A stretch of DNA of 64,000 bases from Volvariella volvacea V23. Lineage: Eukaryota > Basidiomycota > Agaricomycetes > Agaricales > Pluteaceae. Shown piece after piece: positions 35,439 to 48,700 of the stretch. The stretch is from NCBI GenBank assembly GCA_000349905.1, contig KB722762.1, positions 72,225-136,224 of the forward strand. The letters are read 5' to 3'. Position 1 is the stretch's first letter. Every line of letters starts with the position of its first letter. Both the position numbers and the translations under genes were made by a program. The notes below the pieces were generated by a model that was not told the origin of the DNA, ran no database searches, and worked only from the letters and a program-made list of their open reading frames with translations.

Positions 35439-35732
35439 GATCGCTAAGATGTCATAATTGTTGATGGTGACAATTTTGCTATGTACACTGCGCAGTAATA
35501 GAAGGGTGTTTGGAATATCTCGTGTTCATAACGTTGCATCTCACTATTCACGACAGTAAAAATTTGCAGAGCTTTTGGTCGTAATTTTAGTTTGCAGGGT
35601 TGAAGCATCTTTGCGACACGGTGTTTCTAATCTAAGTTTGAGTCAGCGTCGAGTAGACCGCGTTGATGACGCGGGCGGCAAAAGATCAAATGGTGTACAC
35701 ACGTGTACATCATAACTTCACACTCTATCGCC

Positions 35733-36647
35733 ATGCCCTCAGGCAATGCATTTCCAGCGCTGACCGGCTTCTACAAGTTACTCTTTCTGTATATTGAGCC
35801 ATGTAAGCGCTAGTATATCGTAAATACGATGCATTCTAACCTTCAGACTGGCGCAATCTCAGTCTCAACTGCAGCAACAGCTTTAGCGATTTGGATCGCG
35901 CCAGGCGCAGCTTGGTTCCATCATGAGCTGATACCCTCTTTGGAAGCCGGTAGCATTGGCGCCCCACTCGACCCCAGAACCAAAATGGCTATATGGCAAC
36001 TGAGCAACTGTAAGTGAACCAAGGCCACGTCTCATACGCTTAATGTATATATTACCTGCAAATTGCATTCCGTGCGCCTTGCGTCTGCGCTGACTACTGA
36101 TACCGTCGTGGTGTTGCTGCCGTACCTTCTTGCGTTCAAAGGTTACTTTTTGCTTGGTCTATTGTCTTCTTTCGTTTTCCGTGCTGTACGAAACTCGTTG
36201 CCGCGCGACCCTACTGCACAAGAAAGAATAATAGGCGCAACCCTTTTCGTGCTTGCAGTTGCAGACGTAAGTTCGCTAATTCATAACGGAAGAATCCTTG
36301 ATGATTGATATCACCTATCCCTATCACATATCACTCTCAGCTAACACAGTAAGTAATTCACCAAACTCTATTCAACTACATGCCGAAAACTTTGTTTTAG
36401 TATAGCAGCAACCATACTTGGGTTGCCTGATGAGCTTAGGTATAGCATTTCCGCTTGGAACCCTACGACACATGGCAACATCACTGCCGTTGTCCTCTTG
36501 TTCCTCACGAGGTACATTCCAAGGATAATATTTAAATGTCTTCAAGCGTGTTCATCTCCTTTTACTAGGGTTGCATGGTTTTTGGGAATCGGGAGAACGT
36601 CCTATTATTATGGACACTCCCCTGTAATCAAACTTAAGGCACCATAG
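35733..36647 (+). CDS. DUF7704-like four-helix membrane protein, copy C
   Basis: Six exons: 35733-35802, 35863-36009, 36142-36266, 36341-36348, 36401-36511, 36569-36647; 540 nt, 179 residues. Start MPSGNAFPALTGFYKLLFLY, then ALAIWIAPGAAWFHHELIPS, WQLSN, FLLGLLSSFVFRAVRNS, QERIIGATLFVLAVAD-LTH, HGNITAVVLLFLTRVAWFLG, with a tail rich in Tyr and Lys. The second intron is 132 nt, longer than in A and B, and its acceptor is the one that restores the family sequence. Upstream there is no TATA box but a CACGTG palindrome at 35700-35705. Function unknown. Confidence 0.8.
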
Positions 36648-36761
36648 CATAGAATAGCGTAGCGCCAAGTACAAGCTGACATGCAACCTGAACGGGATAT
36701 GAATACCTTTGAAGGTCATACAAACACTCTATTACAACCAAGACAAGGAGATATGCAAAAT

Positions 36762-38237
36762 CTAGCTAGGTTTATCCCACTCGTCAGGTTGCACGCGGGA
36801 CGCCCATGAAGACGTATATGTTCGGGCAGGAATAACAAGGGGTATCTCTTCAGGTAGCACCGTTGGTCCCCTAGCTTCTTCAAGGGTTTGCCTTTGCCAT
36901 CGCAGGATCAAGTCGGAGTGCTGGGAATATTGCGAGTAACCTGGTTCCCGTGGAATATCAGAGAATGGAGTAGTGTGACCCAGGCCTGGCTGAGCTTGCT
37001 GCCTGTCGTATTGGAGGGTGGAGCAAGCTATATTGTGCCGAGTGTCAAGGGTAGGGGATGCCGCCTGACTCTGTTGGCGAACCAACAAAGCAGGGTTGAA
37101 ACATGTGTCCCGGTCCGTTGGCTTAGAATTTCTGGTAATCTGACGCTGCGAGAGATTTATCGTATTGATATCGGCAGAAGATGTGTCAAGTAGGAGGGAC
37201 TCATGGGTTCGCTCCCGAGGCTGCAGCGTAACCTCCTTAACCCTGTGCTTCCGCTTCCGCCGACAAACAAGAAGGACAAGCAGGATAAGTACCAGAAGGG
37301 AAACAAAACCGAGGACTGCTCCAATTATTGCCGCCCGCTTAGTTGTTTGAGAGACTGGGGTGGTCTGTGCTAGAGATTCAGTTCTTGGGTCGTCAACATT
37401 ATATCTGTAAAAACTTGTCGTTTCAGCTGCCGGTGGCATGGAAGGGTTGTCGGCATAGCTCACGAGTATGTGATATAATCAAGTATTAAAAGGGAATTCA
37501 ACCTGCCATGGTGTCCATTTTGGATAGTAAGAGTATGTTCCGTGTTCGATAAGCCAGAGGCTGAGAAAACCGGTACATTATATAGAAATGTGTTCTGACC
37601 CGAGGGGGTGTGAGTGAATGTACCCCTCAGGTCTGAGTCAACGTAGAAGGTCATATCAGAATAACCGCTGCAGAAAAGGAACCAGATTAACGGACTGTCT
37701 AGACCTGAGGTCAGGTGAGGACCTACGTCGGCGGGGCTGTGGACTCTGACAAGATACAAAACACAGCAACGAAAGACCCTGGTAGTTTTTGGGGTTGATA
37801 TTTTGCAACCGAAGCCGTCAATATGATTGAAATATCTGACCCACCTTTGAATTGCACGGTTGCATTTAAGCCGTCATTTAACAGGTCATTACTAGCGGAC
37901 TGCGGGATCTGTTTGAGATGGGAGCTATCTGTCAGGGCTTGACATATTCGCATTGGTTCTGACCTAATGGACGCACAAAAATTCCCTCGTGGTATGTATC
38001 TATTATTCATGAGACAGATAGTCTCCTAACCCAGTGGCACTTACTGGAATAGGCTTGATAGGGATTTGGACGAGCGGCACAGTGGGAACAATTGGTGGCT
38101 CGTCTCCAGACACTTTCTGGTGTGTAGAGGACCCATTGGCCTGTTAATGGATCTCCTAAATCATCATCGATCGTCACGTTTCTCAAGAACGAATACGAGA
38201 GTGGAATGAATGAAAGGAATATCAGCTTTCGGTACAT
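36762..38237 (-). CDS. agaricomycete-type single-pass membrane protein
   Basis: Six exons in the best model: 38237-38045, 37999-37977, 37908-37845, 37778-37727, 37667-37464, 37404-36762; 1179 nt, 392 residues. Signal peptide MYRKLIFLSFIPLSYSF, then NVTIDDDLGDPLTGQWVLYT with a CSHC pair, NTYHEGIF, ATVQFKG-SFVAVLCIL, DMTFYVDSDLRGTFTHTPSG, LSNTEHTLTIQNG and SLLILDYITYS, the recurrent pattern of a large fungal family with two beta-rich lectin-like ectodomains. One transmembrane helix (AAIIGAVLGFVSLLVLILLV) is followed by a CRRKRK stop-transfer and a cytoplasmic tail of about 150 residues. Function unknown; a surface sensor or adhesin is a guess. Acceptors of exons 3 and 6 have close alternatives. 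Confidence 0.72.
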
Positions 38238-38514
38238 GTCTCAATTTTTTGAGAGAAAAATTGTGGGAGCAAAGTCAGCAACACCAGTAACCCAGTGGCC
38301 CTCGCTCTGGAAGAAGGGGAAGTGAGAGGGCTGGGGCGGGTGCATCAACCTATATGTTGCAAGCCGTTACAGGTCCAACGCCGCGCCACCCGACGATCTG
38401 AGATCAAACAGCAGAGATCAGTTGCTGACTAAGCCATCTGCATCCATACCTGCTCCTCTGCAATCTTTACCTCGAGGAGCCTACTCCCTTAATCGACTTA
38501 CGTGATTCGAGAAT

Positions 38515-41500
38515 ATGTCCGCAACGGCAGAAGATATTGCAGAGGAGATTCGCACAAGCTTCCCCGGTGCAGAGGAGGTCATCGTGCAATACCTTGCTGG
38601 CTATCTTGTTGATGATGCGGGAGCGGAGGAGGATGTCCTTCAAGTTGCGGAAGAGATACTCAAATCGCTGGCTGGTGACAGAGTAGACGAGCTCAAAAAA
38701 TTGATGACCAAACTTGGGGATCTTCTTGAGGAGCAACTCACGGCACGCATGAAGAGTAGAGGGGTACCGAAGCTGCTTAAGCTAGATAAAGCTATGGACA
38801 TGAGTAAAACTGCGATCTCCAACACCATCAACTTATCAGAGGGCGTTGACCTCGAGTCTATCAACAAGGGGAAGTACGTTGCGTGTTACCTTGTCATCCC
38901 ACAGCATACTCTAATCAGGCTCAAGGGCATCTCGAGTTGATGTCAAAAAGCTTGAAAAACAAGAAGCCAAGCTGAGAGTCCGTTACGCTGCCTATCCGTG
39001 CTTTTGACCGCTACTAACTCTGTACTTAGGCAAAAATTGAGAAACGTGCTCGACGCGACTTATACGAGGGTTCTAAGCTCCTGGATGCCCACAAAAAGCA
39101 GGTAAGTACGAGCCTTCTGCAGAGATTCGGCTTGTCTGATGAACGATTGTAGCAAACGTATGAAGAGATGTTCATGAAGGTACAAAATCACTGTCACGGA
39201 CCTTGGCTTATGCTCATAGAAGCGCAGATCAATCCCCTTGAAGCTAGTGCTTCTGCAAAGAATAAGAGCAAGGATATTCATTTACCATCCATCGATGTTT
39301 CTTTTGGGTCCAATCGCATTCTGTATGCACAAATCCCTTTGCTTTACAATGATTTTGTCCTTACTCTTGGTCTCAGCTCCGGTGCAAGTCTTACTCTAGC
39401 GCATGGCAGACGTTATGGCCTTATTGGTCGAAACGGTATGTTTAGTATCTCCAAGGAAGGACTGCAATATGACCCCACGCAGGTGTCGGTAAATCAACAC
39501 TTCTACGCCACATTGCTATGCGTGAGGTTCCTATACCAGCGCATATTACCATCCTCTTTGTGGAACAGGAGGTTTGGCATTTTTGTAAACAAGCGATGAA
39601 GGGCTTAGCCGATTTTTTAGATTGTCGGGGACGACACACTTGCCTTAGAGTCTGTCCTTAAGGCAGACGTGTGGCGCGACCATCTTCTAAGAGAGGAAGC
39701 ATCCCTTAATGCAAAGCTCGCAGAACTTGAAAAGGAAGGGGACGAGAAGCGGTTCGAAGACGAACGGGAGGATTTATCCTCCAGGTTGGCTGAGGTACAT
39801 GCTAGATTGTCAGATATGGATGCCGAGAGTGGGCCAGCAAGAGCTGCAGCCCTATTAGCAGGTAAGCACGTTGCTGCATGCTGCGTTTAGTGGATTCGTT
39901 TTTGATGTACTCGCGTAGGCCTTGGCTTCAGTGAAGAGGACCAAAAACGCCCAACAAAATCCTTTAGCGGTGGTTGGCGGTGAGTAATACCGGAATTGCG
40001 AGCGGCGTTCCTGAAGCTATGATGACTGGCATCTCAGTATGCGCCTTGCACTTGCACGAGCACTCTTTGTAAAGGTGGGCGGAGGGACTAGACACGCACT
40101 TTAGCTTAGGCGCTGAGTCACCTTTAGCCAGCACTGCTGCTCTTGGACGAGCCTTCCAATCACAGTAAGCCGTTCTTTGAATTTCTACTGGTGTTGTGCC
40201 TCTCTGAGACTTTTCCAACTTGACAATTCAATATACTAGTCGATCTCAATGCTCTTGCGTGGCTCGAAGATTACCTTCAGACGTGGCCAGGCACTCTCCT
40301 TGTCGTGTAAGCATTGGATCAATCAGTAATACCTCAAAACCATTGATACAGATCCTTTAATAGGTCGCACGATAGGGCCTTCCTGTGAGTAATATTTTAT
40401 GTTGGTTTGTTTTCAAAACTCATATTCAGTTAGGGATGCAGTAGCAACGGATATAGTGCATCAACACTCGGGAAGACTAGATTATTACAAAGGGTGAGAA
40501 GGATTTTATCACACACAGCAATGCTCCTGATCTAGGATAATACAGGAACTTTACACAATTTTATTCCACTAAATCTGAACGCGATCGTAATTTGAGAAAG
40601 GAGTACGAAACTCAAATGGAGTACCGTGCCCACTTGCAAGCGTTTATTGACCGTTGGAGATACAACGCCAATCGAGGTTTGTTGAGGCTGTTCACCAGAA
40701 CAATACACTATACTCATGACTCACTTGCCTGCAGCCGCACAAGCGCAGTCTAAAATTAAGATCCTTGAGAAGGTAAGGGACATGTTGCGTTATATAAATC
40801 TCTCCTGTTCTCAACACTTGGCTCGTATGGTAATATTTCCTCAATAGCTGCCCGAGCTACAACCGCCCGAGGAAGAAGAGACAGAGAAATTTAGGTAAGC
40901 CTGTTACCTTTCTCTATATGGGTGAACGTATGCCGAATGGGAAATGCACTGCGCGACGCCATTGCCACATTAAACCACGCCCTTACCTCATGGCGATCAA
41001 CTACTCAACCCCCCAAAAGATTTCCAGACACAGAAAAAATTTCTCCACCCCTCCTTCAGGCATCCGAGGTTACTTTCGGTTACACTGCCGATAAAATTCT
41101 TCTAAAGGATATCCACTTTGACGTGGGCCTCGATTCAAGAGTCGCCGTTGTTGGAGCCAATGGAGCAGGAAAATCAACCCTGTACGTCATTTAATTTCGC
41201 TGGTTTTTATTCCTACCACCTAGCTCGGCCCTCATCGTTATATTAAACGTGCAAGCTGATGGGATCCATTGGTGTTTGTGGTCGTGACGCTGCCATTGCG
41301 GTCTTGTAATGAAAATGCTTATGGCTGTGATGATCTCCTAGAATCAAATTGCTAACCGGCGAATTGAAACCTTTCTCTGGACATGTGAATCGAAACGGAC
41401 GCCTTCGCATGTAAGTACCCCCAGGGTTATTCTACCTCCCTTACTCTCTACCTATTCATAATCGTGATGGAGATCGACCAGAAGTTAATTAACGAAACCC

Positions 41501-42773
41501 TTGCAGCGGCTACTTCGCTCAGCATCACGTTGACTCACTTATTCCGACGATGTCACCAGTCCAATTCCTAGCGCACAAATTCCCAGGTAAAACTGAGCAA
41601 GAATACCGTAGTCATCTAGGCAATTTCCAAATTAGCGGAATGACGGGGTGAGTGAGGTGTTCTGGGGGAGCCACAAGGTGGCTCCTATTGAGGGCTACCA
41701 CCACGGTACTTGTAATGTAGTGCTGATGTAAAACAGCCTTCAGCCGATCGCAACTCTCAGTGGTGGTCAGAAATCTCGTGTGGCCTTCGCGGTCTTGTCG
41801 CTGCAACGACCCCATATTCTGTTGTTGGACGAGGTAAGCAATCGATATCTGAAGCAGACTGCCTCACTAATTACGGTCCGCATCTCCGTCCATGCACCAT
41901 ACACATATCTCTACCTTTTACGTGAAATGTCATGCACACATGGGCCATTTAATTGCCTCGGCGCACTCTAATGCATGTCTGACGCAACACGTTGTCTTGC
42001 GGTAATCATGGATGCAAACCGTACCGTTGTATAGCCGACTAACCACTTAGATATTGAGGTGAGTCCATTCACATCAGGGCACGGAAATAATGAGTGAAGC
42101 GGGGTTGTTGTGATACCTTGGCCTCCAAGTACATGTGGTCTGGTTCTGCTCGCCTCTTGCTTTCCCTTGCTATCCTGGCACCCTTTGTTTTTGGGGAGAA
42201 ATGGAGATTTGCCATCGGGAGGAATTCAGGACCCGATGAGGTTTACCATTCTGCCAGTGATGGGTACACGTATCCGATTCCTCTTCACTCGCTCCGGCTA
42301 GGTTGCCCGTATCCAACCTATTAGGCATCCGCGAACCACTGACGTTGAATCCTTTCTTGCATGGGCTATAATCACCGGACTATATATGGTCTGGTCGCTC
42401 AATTCATAGGGTCTCGATGCTTTAATGAATGCCTTGCAACAATGGAACGGGGGAGTAATTGTCATCTCTCACGACGAGAGATTCATTACCAACGTTGCCA
42501 AAGAGGTAGGTATAATTCGTCGCTCTCGGAGTTGTTCCTTCGCGAACGAGTTATGGCTGATCTACCATATTGAATTACAGTTATGGGTTTGCGGGGACGG
42601 AACTGTTCGCAAATTCATGGGGGATGTGCAAGCTTACAAGGTCAGCGAACTCATTCCACTCTTCCCGCGTCTCCGAGGATATTATGATCGTTTGACGCCC
42701 CTATTACAATTAACTGAGTGCTTACACGTTATCGCAGAAACTGATCGTAAGCAATATCAAAACCAAGCCATGA
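38515..42773 (+). CDS. gcn20: GCN20-type ABC-F ATPase
   Basis: Soluble ABC-F protein that works with Gcn1 on ribosomes to activate the Gcn2 kinase in amino acid starvation. I count 25 exons; the first is 38515-38873 and the last 42738-42773. Coding length 2178 nt, 725 residues (yeast Gcn20 is about 750). The N-terminal helical Gcn1-binding region ends near residue 195. ABC1: P-loop [13 protein letters not shown] (about 220), [36 protein letters not shown]. Linker helices: [22 protein letters not shown]2: [11 protein letters not shown] (about 545), [40 protein letters not shown]. Several exons are tiny (21-38 nt) and the intron 42059-42409 is 351 nt. All motifs are intact, so the fragmented open frames are due to introns, not decay. 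Confidence 0.94.
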
Positions 42774-44002
42774 AGCAGGAACACTTTACCCGTAAAGGCT
42801 ATGGCGTCATTCTATCACCGTACTACTGTATGTACTACTGCTGTATTTGTTTTGATTGCGAGCGGGATTGTGTATGACCGCCGTTGATAGTCGACACTGG
42901 CTGAATGGTATAGTTTGGAGAAGGGTGCACAAATGGTCAATACTTATCGAGTTAAGCCATTTTCAAAGGAACAAGGGTTTGGGCGAAGGCTTGCACTTCC
43001 AGTTTGGAGATTTTCAATCCAAATTCACTAGTGAAAAGAACCCCCCAACTGCGGTTGGGATAACTTTGCCTTTCTTGCCAACTATTGCGCGTATTACCGC
43101 ATGCACTTAACTAACTAGATGAAGCATCTATTTAATCTCATAGTAAGCCGAGGGGAAGTCGGCCTGATGTACAACTTCAGCCATGCACAGCCAGATGAGT
43201 TCCCAAAGGCTTATGGGTTCTCATGCGGTGAAATTATACTTTTCCGTAGTGCACAAAATGATGTACAAGGCAATGACCTCTGGTTGATTGGCCGCGAATT
43301 GCAATGGCTATTCGATACCCCGTGCTGCGAGGCATGCATGCATAGAGGGTCCCCGTTTGACAGTCAATTCAGGGTCATGCCTCATCGACGTTCAAGTTCC
43401 TGGATATATGCAGCGGGGTATTGTGGGTCTATAGAGCCCTTGCCTCCCGAACCATCTGAAGCATAGCACGGTGGAGTTGACGTGAACAGTAACCGCCTAC
43501 GCAATTGAACGGACAAGCGAATGTGATGCCATTCAATAGATTATCTGATACTTCAGGTTTGTGTCGGACCGAAAGCTGAAAAGGTAAGGGCGACGATCAA
43601 TGCTCTCAGCCAAAAGGTTAGGAGGTTAGATGAAGGCTTCAGCTCAGTGCACAACGGCATCGGAGGAGATGAACGATGGGGCTTTTATACACAGCAAAGT
43701 AGGATGATCTGGGCGAGCTGCTACATTAAACACGGGAGACAACACAGGCAGGATGACAGCTACTTATATACAAGATCGAGACATGAAAGTGATAGTTGTT
43801 CACAAACGGAAGAGTATACGAGAGTCGGAAGCAACGAAAACAATTGCTATCAAGATCGCGGGCACAGTCGTAAATTTGAAGTAAACGCGGTATGATGCGC
43901 ACGTTCAATCACTTAAAATTTGCGAGTAGGGGTCCCTCGGTGGTTGTGTATGTAAATGGCAAGTGACCAAATTACCGAACGGGAGTTACGACAACATTGT
44001 AC
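42774..44002. other. intergenic
   Basis: About 1.23 kb between convergent genes. Open frames such as 43119-43466 have no recognisable protein pattern or splice partners. Nothing else seen. Confidence 0.45.
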
Positions 44003-44515
44003 TCAAAGTCTTGGCCTTGGGGTGGACTCTGAGGTACTAGTAGCGTTTTGGTCAGGTTCCGTGGCTGGGGTTGGAGCAGTGTTAACGGCTGCTTGGGAGC
44101 TAGCTTGAACGACGGTGATGGCGGCAACACTATTGCATCAGATAGGACATAACCCGTTTAGTGAAAATGTGACGATGACGGCGAATACAAGTGCATAGAA
44201 GGGGATTATGCGAATGGAATGAAGAAGAAAAAAACACTTACGGAAGGGTGATCATACGACCACTGTCCGCCACGATGCTAACAATTCGGGTGCCCTACAA
44301 CGTATTAATTCATGAATGAAGAATGAGGGGCGAAATAACAAATAGGAAAAGAAGGTTAGGGATGCGTTGATGGAGCTTGGACTGGAACAAACTGAAGACG
44401 AGGTACATACATCACGTAGGCGACTGGCTTCCACTGCTGTTCCATAGATGCAATTGCAATCCCCACCCCAGAAGAAGACTCGTGTTCCAACCCAGTTGGT
44501 GATAGTGCCGCTCAT
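44003..44515 (-). CDS. small unrecognised protein, 94 residues
   Basis: Three exons: 44515-44411, 44294-44242, 44129-44003; 285 nt. It begins MSGTITNWVGTRVFFWGGDC with a second Cys (NCIYGTAVEASRLRD), then a compact beta-like part (TRIVSIVADSGRMITLPVAA), and ends in a Thr/Ser/Pro-rich tail. All three introns/exons have consensus borders and the frame closes. No signal peptide. The first 65 residues look like a small folded domain; I do not recognise the family. Confidence 0.6.
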
Positions 44516-45734
44516 GGTTGCGAAGGGAAGTAGAACAAGAGGGAAGTTGACAAGAGGGACACGAGACTTGGAATGGATAACAGATTGCTGAATATAGGTA
44601 GGGTGATCACGACACCTCAGGTGAGAAGCAGGGGTGGTGGACAGGCAACAGAGGTTGAAAAGATGTTGAGAGATGAGAGAGGATACAATTGCTGTTGCGA
44701 GGCGAGCTGTACTGGCAGTGCGCGGATGTTAAAAACCCAAGGGCAGTGAAAATTTGAAAAGCTCCTAGGTTTGCTTTATATAATGCAAAGCTGAGGGCCG
44801 AGTTCAGCCAGGATAGTTTTATGAAGGGACGAAGGTTTGGGTCGGATGAAATGAAGACCTGAGATTTGATTCAAAGTAGTTAGCCTAGCAGAGGGTCTGT
44901 GTGGTGAGTTGGCGTGAATCAAGGACACTTTCCACCAATTGCAACCCACACATGCCATATACTTATTCCCTTCCCATCGTAATTAAGTTCCGTAAATCCA
45001 CGCCGTGCAAAATAAATGAAAGAAGTCATCAGAGATATATTGCCATCTTTTTTTTTCTTGATTAAGGTGGCTACTTTGCACCTCCCAGACTAGGCGGCTG
45101 GAAGATGAATAAAACTTCATGATTGCGGTAATGACCCTAAAATTGATACACAAGGCGTCTTGGATTGCCAAGGTCGGAACCCCGAAATCTAAGATGGGAG
45201 TAAGAAAGCTAGGGTGAGGTGGAAGCACAAGCGAGGGGGGTGATGAGGAGAAACCAAGATGGGCATGGGTTCTTTTTCGGATTTGAATTTGCATGCCTTA
45301 CGGTTGCCGGCTTAAGGGTTTGAGAAAAACACGGCGTGTGCTATCGGTCGGGAATGAGAGAACGAGGATTTTTGATGAAACGAAGTAAATTATCAGAGAA
45401 GAGAAGTTGGGGAACAAAGGACGTTGCTCGATACGCTTAAACTGCCCATCGCAGCACACCACCCTCCCCAGCCCCCTCAAATCCCCTTCGCTTTCAGAGT
45501 CAGCGACGGTGGGCTGCCTGCAGGGTCGTCGTGGCTGGGGCCAGAGCCCATTTTCGATTGTACTTCTGTCACACATTGTGACACCTCGCGCCACGGCCAG
45601 TGACTCCACGTGATATCCCAACGCGACGTTCCTCCATCCACCGCAGACTTGCCACTTTCCATCAACCCTTTCCGTTTAACGGTCATCCTTCTACCGGCAG
45701 CTATCTACTACGATCACTAGCTCGTGCAGCTACC
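44516..45734. promoter_or_regulatory. divergent intergenic region, 94-residue protein / TOP2
   Basis: 1.2 kb. A TATATAAA element on the minus strand at 44776-44783 could be the promoter of the small gene. Open frames at 44983-45294 and 45298-45621 are unsupported. The TOP2-proximal 150 bp are C/T-rich. Confidence 0.4.
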
Positions 45735-48700
45735 ATGCGCTCGTCAGAAGGAGAAGATTTTGATTTTGAGGTTTCCGGTTCAGAGTCCGAGGACTATGCA
45801 CCCGTAGTCAAGAAGGTCTATCTTCAATCGAATAGCGCGCAGGATATCTTCTCATGCACCGGGAATATAGGGAATCCAAGGGAAGGGAGCGGCAAAGGCG
45901 AAAAAACCTGCAGCAAAGCCCAAGTCCACCACAGCGAAGGCAGGTGCAACGAAGCCCAAGAAGAAGCCACTTGCCGACCGTAATGAGAAAGATGTCGATT
46001 CCGATGGATCAGGCTCTGATGTTGTAATGAATGGCGATGACGATGACGAGCCTGTAACAAAGACGAAGGCAGCCGCAGCTCCAGGAAAGAAGAAGAGCGC
46101 GTCAGAGACGTACCAGAAGGTGTGTTTAGTTTTACGTGGCTGCATGGCGCAACCTACAACACAGATACCAGCTTTCGCAACTCGAGCACATCCTCAAGCG
46201 TCCAGACTCATATATTGGGAGCGTTGAAACTATTACACAAACCATGTGGACGTATGACGCAGACAGCAAACGCATGGTTCATCGGGATGTCAAGTTTGTT
46301 CCGGGTTTCTTCAAGATCGTTGATGAAATTCTGGTCAATGCTGCTGATAACAAGGTCAGGGTTCAATGAATACGTGCATCAATCAACCTTGTTCATTAAA
46401 TAACTAGATTAATGACCCCTCCATGGACACCCTCAAAGTCACCATTGATATAGAGAACGCCACTATCTCTGTGTACAACAATGGGCGAGGTATACCAATT
46501 GAAATGCACTCGAAAGAGAAGATGTATATCCCTGAACTTATCTTCGGTCATTTACTGTCGTCATCCAACTATGATGACGACGAAAAGAAACTGACAGGTG
46601 GTCGTAACGGCTACGGAGCCAAGCTTGCTAATATCTACTCTCACGAATTCACGGTCGAGACTGCGGATACCAAGCAGAAATACAAGCAAACATGGATGAA
46701 GAATATGACTGTCTGTGGCACAGCCAAAATCACGAAGGCATCCAAAGGGGAGGAATACACGCGCGTAACATTCAAGCCCGACCTGGCACGATTTGGAATG
46801 GACGGGATCGACGACGATACTGCTGGGCTGCTGCGAAAGCGCGTATTTGACTTGGCTGGCACCGTTAAGGATGTGAAAGTCTTCCTCAACGACGAACGGC
46901 TCAAGATCAAAAACTTCAAGCAGTACGTTGAGATGTATGTCAGCTCAGCACAGGCCGAGGCGACGGAAAACTCGGGTGGCGCGGCGCAGCCCAAGAATAC
47001 CGTGATTTATGAGTATATCAGCGATCGCTGGGAAGTGGGCTTTGCCGTTTCGGATGGCACATTTCAACACGTTTCATTCGCCAACTCGATATCGACCACA
47101 AAAGGTGGCACTCACGTTAACTACCTTGCTGATCAGATAGCAAAGAATCTCATTACTGCTATTGCGAAGAAAAACAAGGCCGCAACAGTGAAGGCTCCGC
47201 AAATTAAGAACCACATGTGGATTTTCGTCAATGCACTCATCGAAAACCCAACTTTTGACAGTCAGACCAAGGAAACGATGACCTTACCTCCCTCCAAATT
47301 TGGTTCGAAGCCTTCCCTCTCGGAGGATTTCATCAAGAAGGGTATGCAACCCATCATCACGCAGATTATGCCTATTCTGAAATCCTTGCAGTGCAGAAGT
47401 CAGGAATCATCGACTTAATATTGAATTGGGCGAAGTTCAAGGCTGACCAGCAGATCAAGAAGACGGACGGAAGTAAACGGAGTCGGTAAGTACTCTCTAA
47501 TCTCCGCCTTCGAATTGGTTAGCTGATCGACGAAATAGTTTAGTTGGCATGACCAAGCTGTCAGATGCCAATAATGCGGGAACCAAGTACTCGAAAGATT
47601 GCACGCTCATTCTTACCGAAGGAGACTCCGCCAAAGCTTTGGCTGTCAGTGGTCTGGCTGTGGTCGGCCGCGACAACTTTGGTGTATTCCCACTCCGTGG
47701 AAAGTTGCTAAATGTACGCGAGGCCAAGTACGACCAAATTGTGAAGAACGAGGAAATCCAAAATATTAAGAAGATTATGGGTTTACAACACAATAAAGAT
47801 TATGCCTCCGTGTCCACGCTCAGATATGGACGGTTGATGATTATGACGGATCAGGTAAGTGTACTTTTACTTTCTCGATCTCTCTTAACGAGCGAACTCA
47901 TGAATGTGGTCATTGTACTTACTATTTGCAGGATCACGATGGTTCACACATCAAAGGTTTACTCATCAACTTCTTTGATCACTTCTATCCCTCGTTGCTT
48001 AAGATCCCCGACTTCCTGGTCGAATTTGTAACACCAATCGTTCGGGTGCGTGTCGCGACTTCAACCATGGGCTCCGTCAATGATCATCGCTCATTACGCA
48101 GGTAACGAAAGGCAAACAGCGCAAGGACTTCTTCACCATCCCTGAGTACGAAAAGTGGCTAGAAGCAACCCCAGACGCCCATAGGTGGGACGTGAAGTAC
48201 TACAAGGTCCGCGAATATTTAATTACCGTTATCCTCAAAGCTCTAAATCTCATGGCTTTAATGCGGTAGGGTCTGGGAACCAGCACTGATGCTGATGGCC
48301 GCGACTACTTCAGCCATATGGAAAAGCATATGATCCCATTTGCGCCCATGAAGACCGAGGAAAGAGAACTCATTGATTTGGCCTTCAGCAAGAAGAAGGC
48401 AGATGAACGTAAAGAATGGTTGCGTCAGTTCAAGGTGTGTTTTGTCGTCAAGCTCCCTCAATCGTGCTCATAAAATTATTGATGTTTCTTCTTTCTGTTC
48501 TCCCGTTCATTTGATGTACCCAATGCTGTACTTATTTTCTAACAGCCGGGGACATATCTTGACCATAATATTGACGAAATCCCGCTCTCGGATTTCATCA
48601 ACAAGGAGTTGATCCTGTTTTCGATGGCGGATAACGTCAGGTCTATTCCTTCTGTCGCTGACGGCCTTAAGCCTGGTCAACGAAAAGTCATTTGGGCTTG

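Noticed and set aside
42059..42409. Possible gene inside the long GCN20 intron
   Set aside because: The two frames there are short and overlapping and lack family features. The flanking exons join perfectly in an ABC signature region.
38515..42773. Reading the fragmented GCN20 frames as a pseudogene
   Set aside because: Removing 24 introns restores every ABC-F motif and a continuous 725-residue frame.
43119..43466. 115-residue frame between GCN20 and the small gene
   Set aside because: No motif, no conserved-looking composition, and no plausible partner exons.
45298..45621. 107-residue minus-strand frame before TOP2
   Set aside because: No recognisable pattern. It overlaps the C/T-rich promoter region of TOP2.
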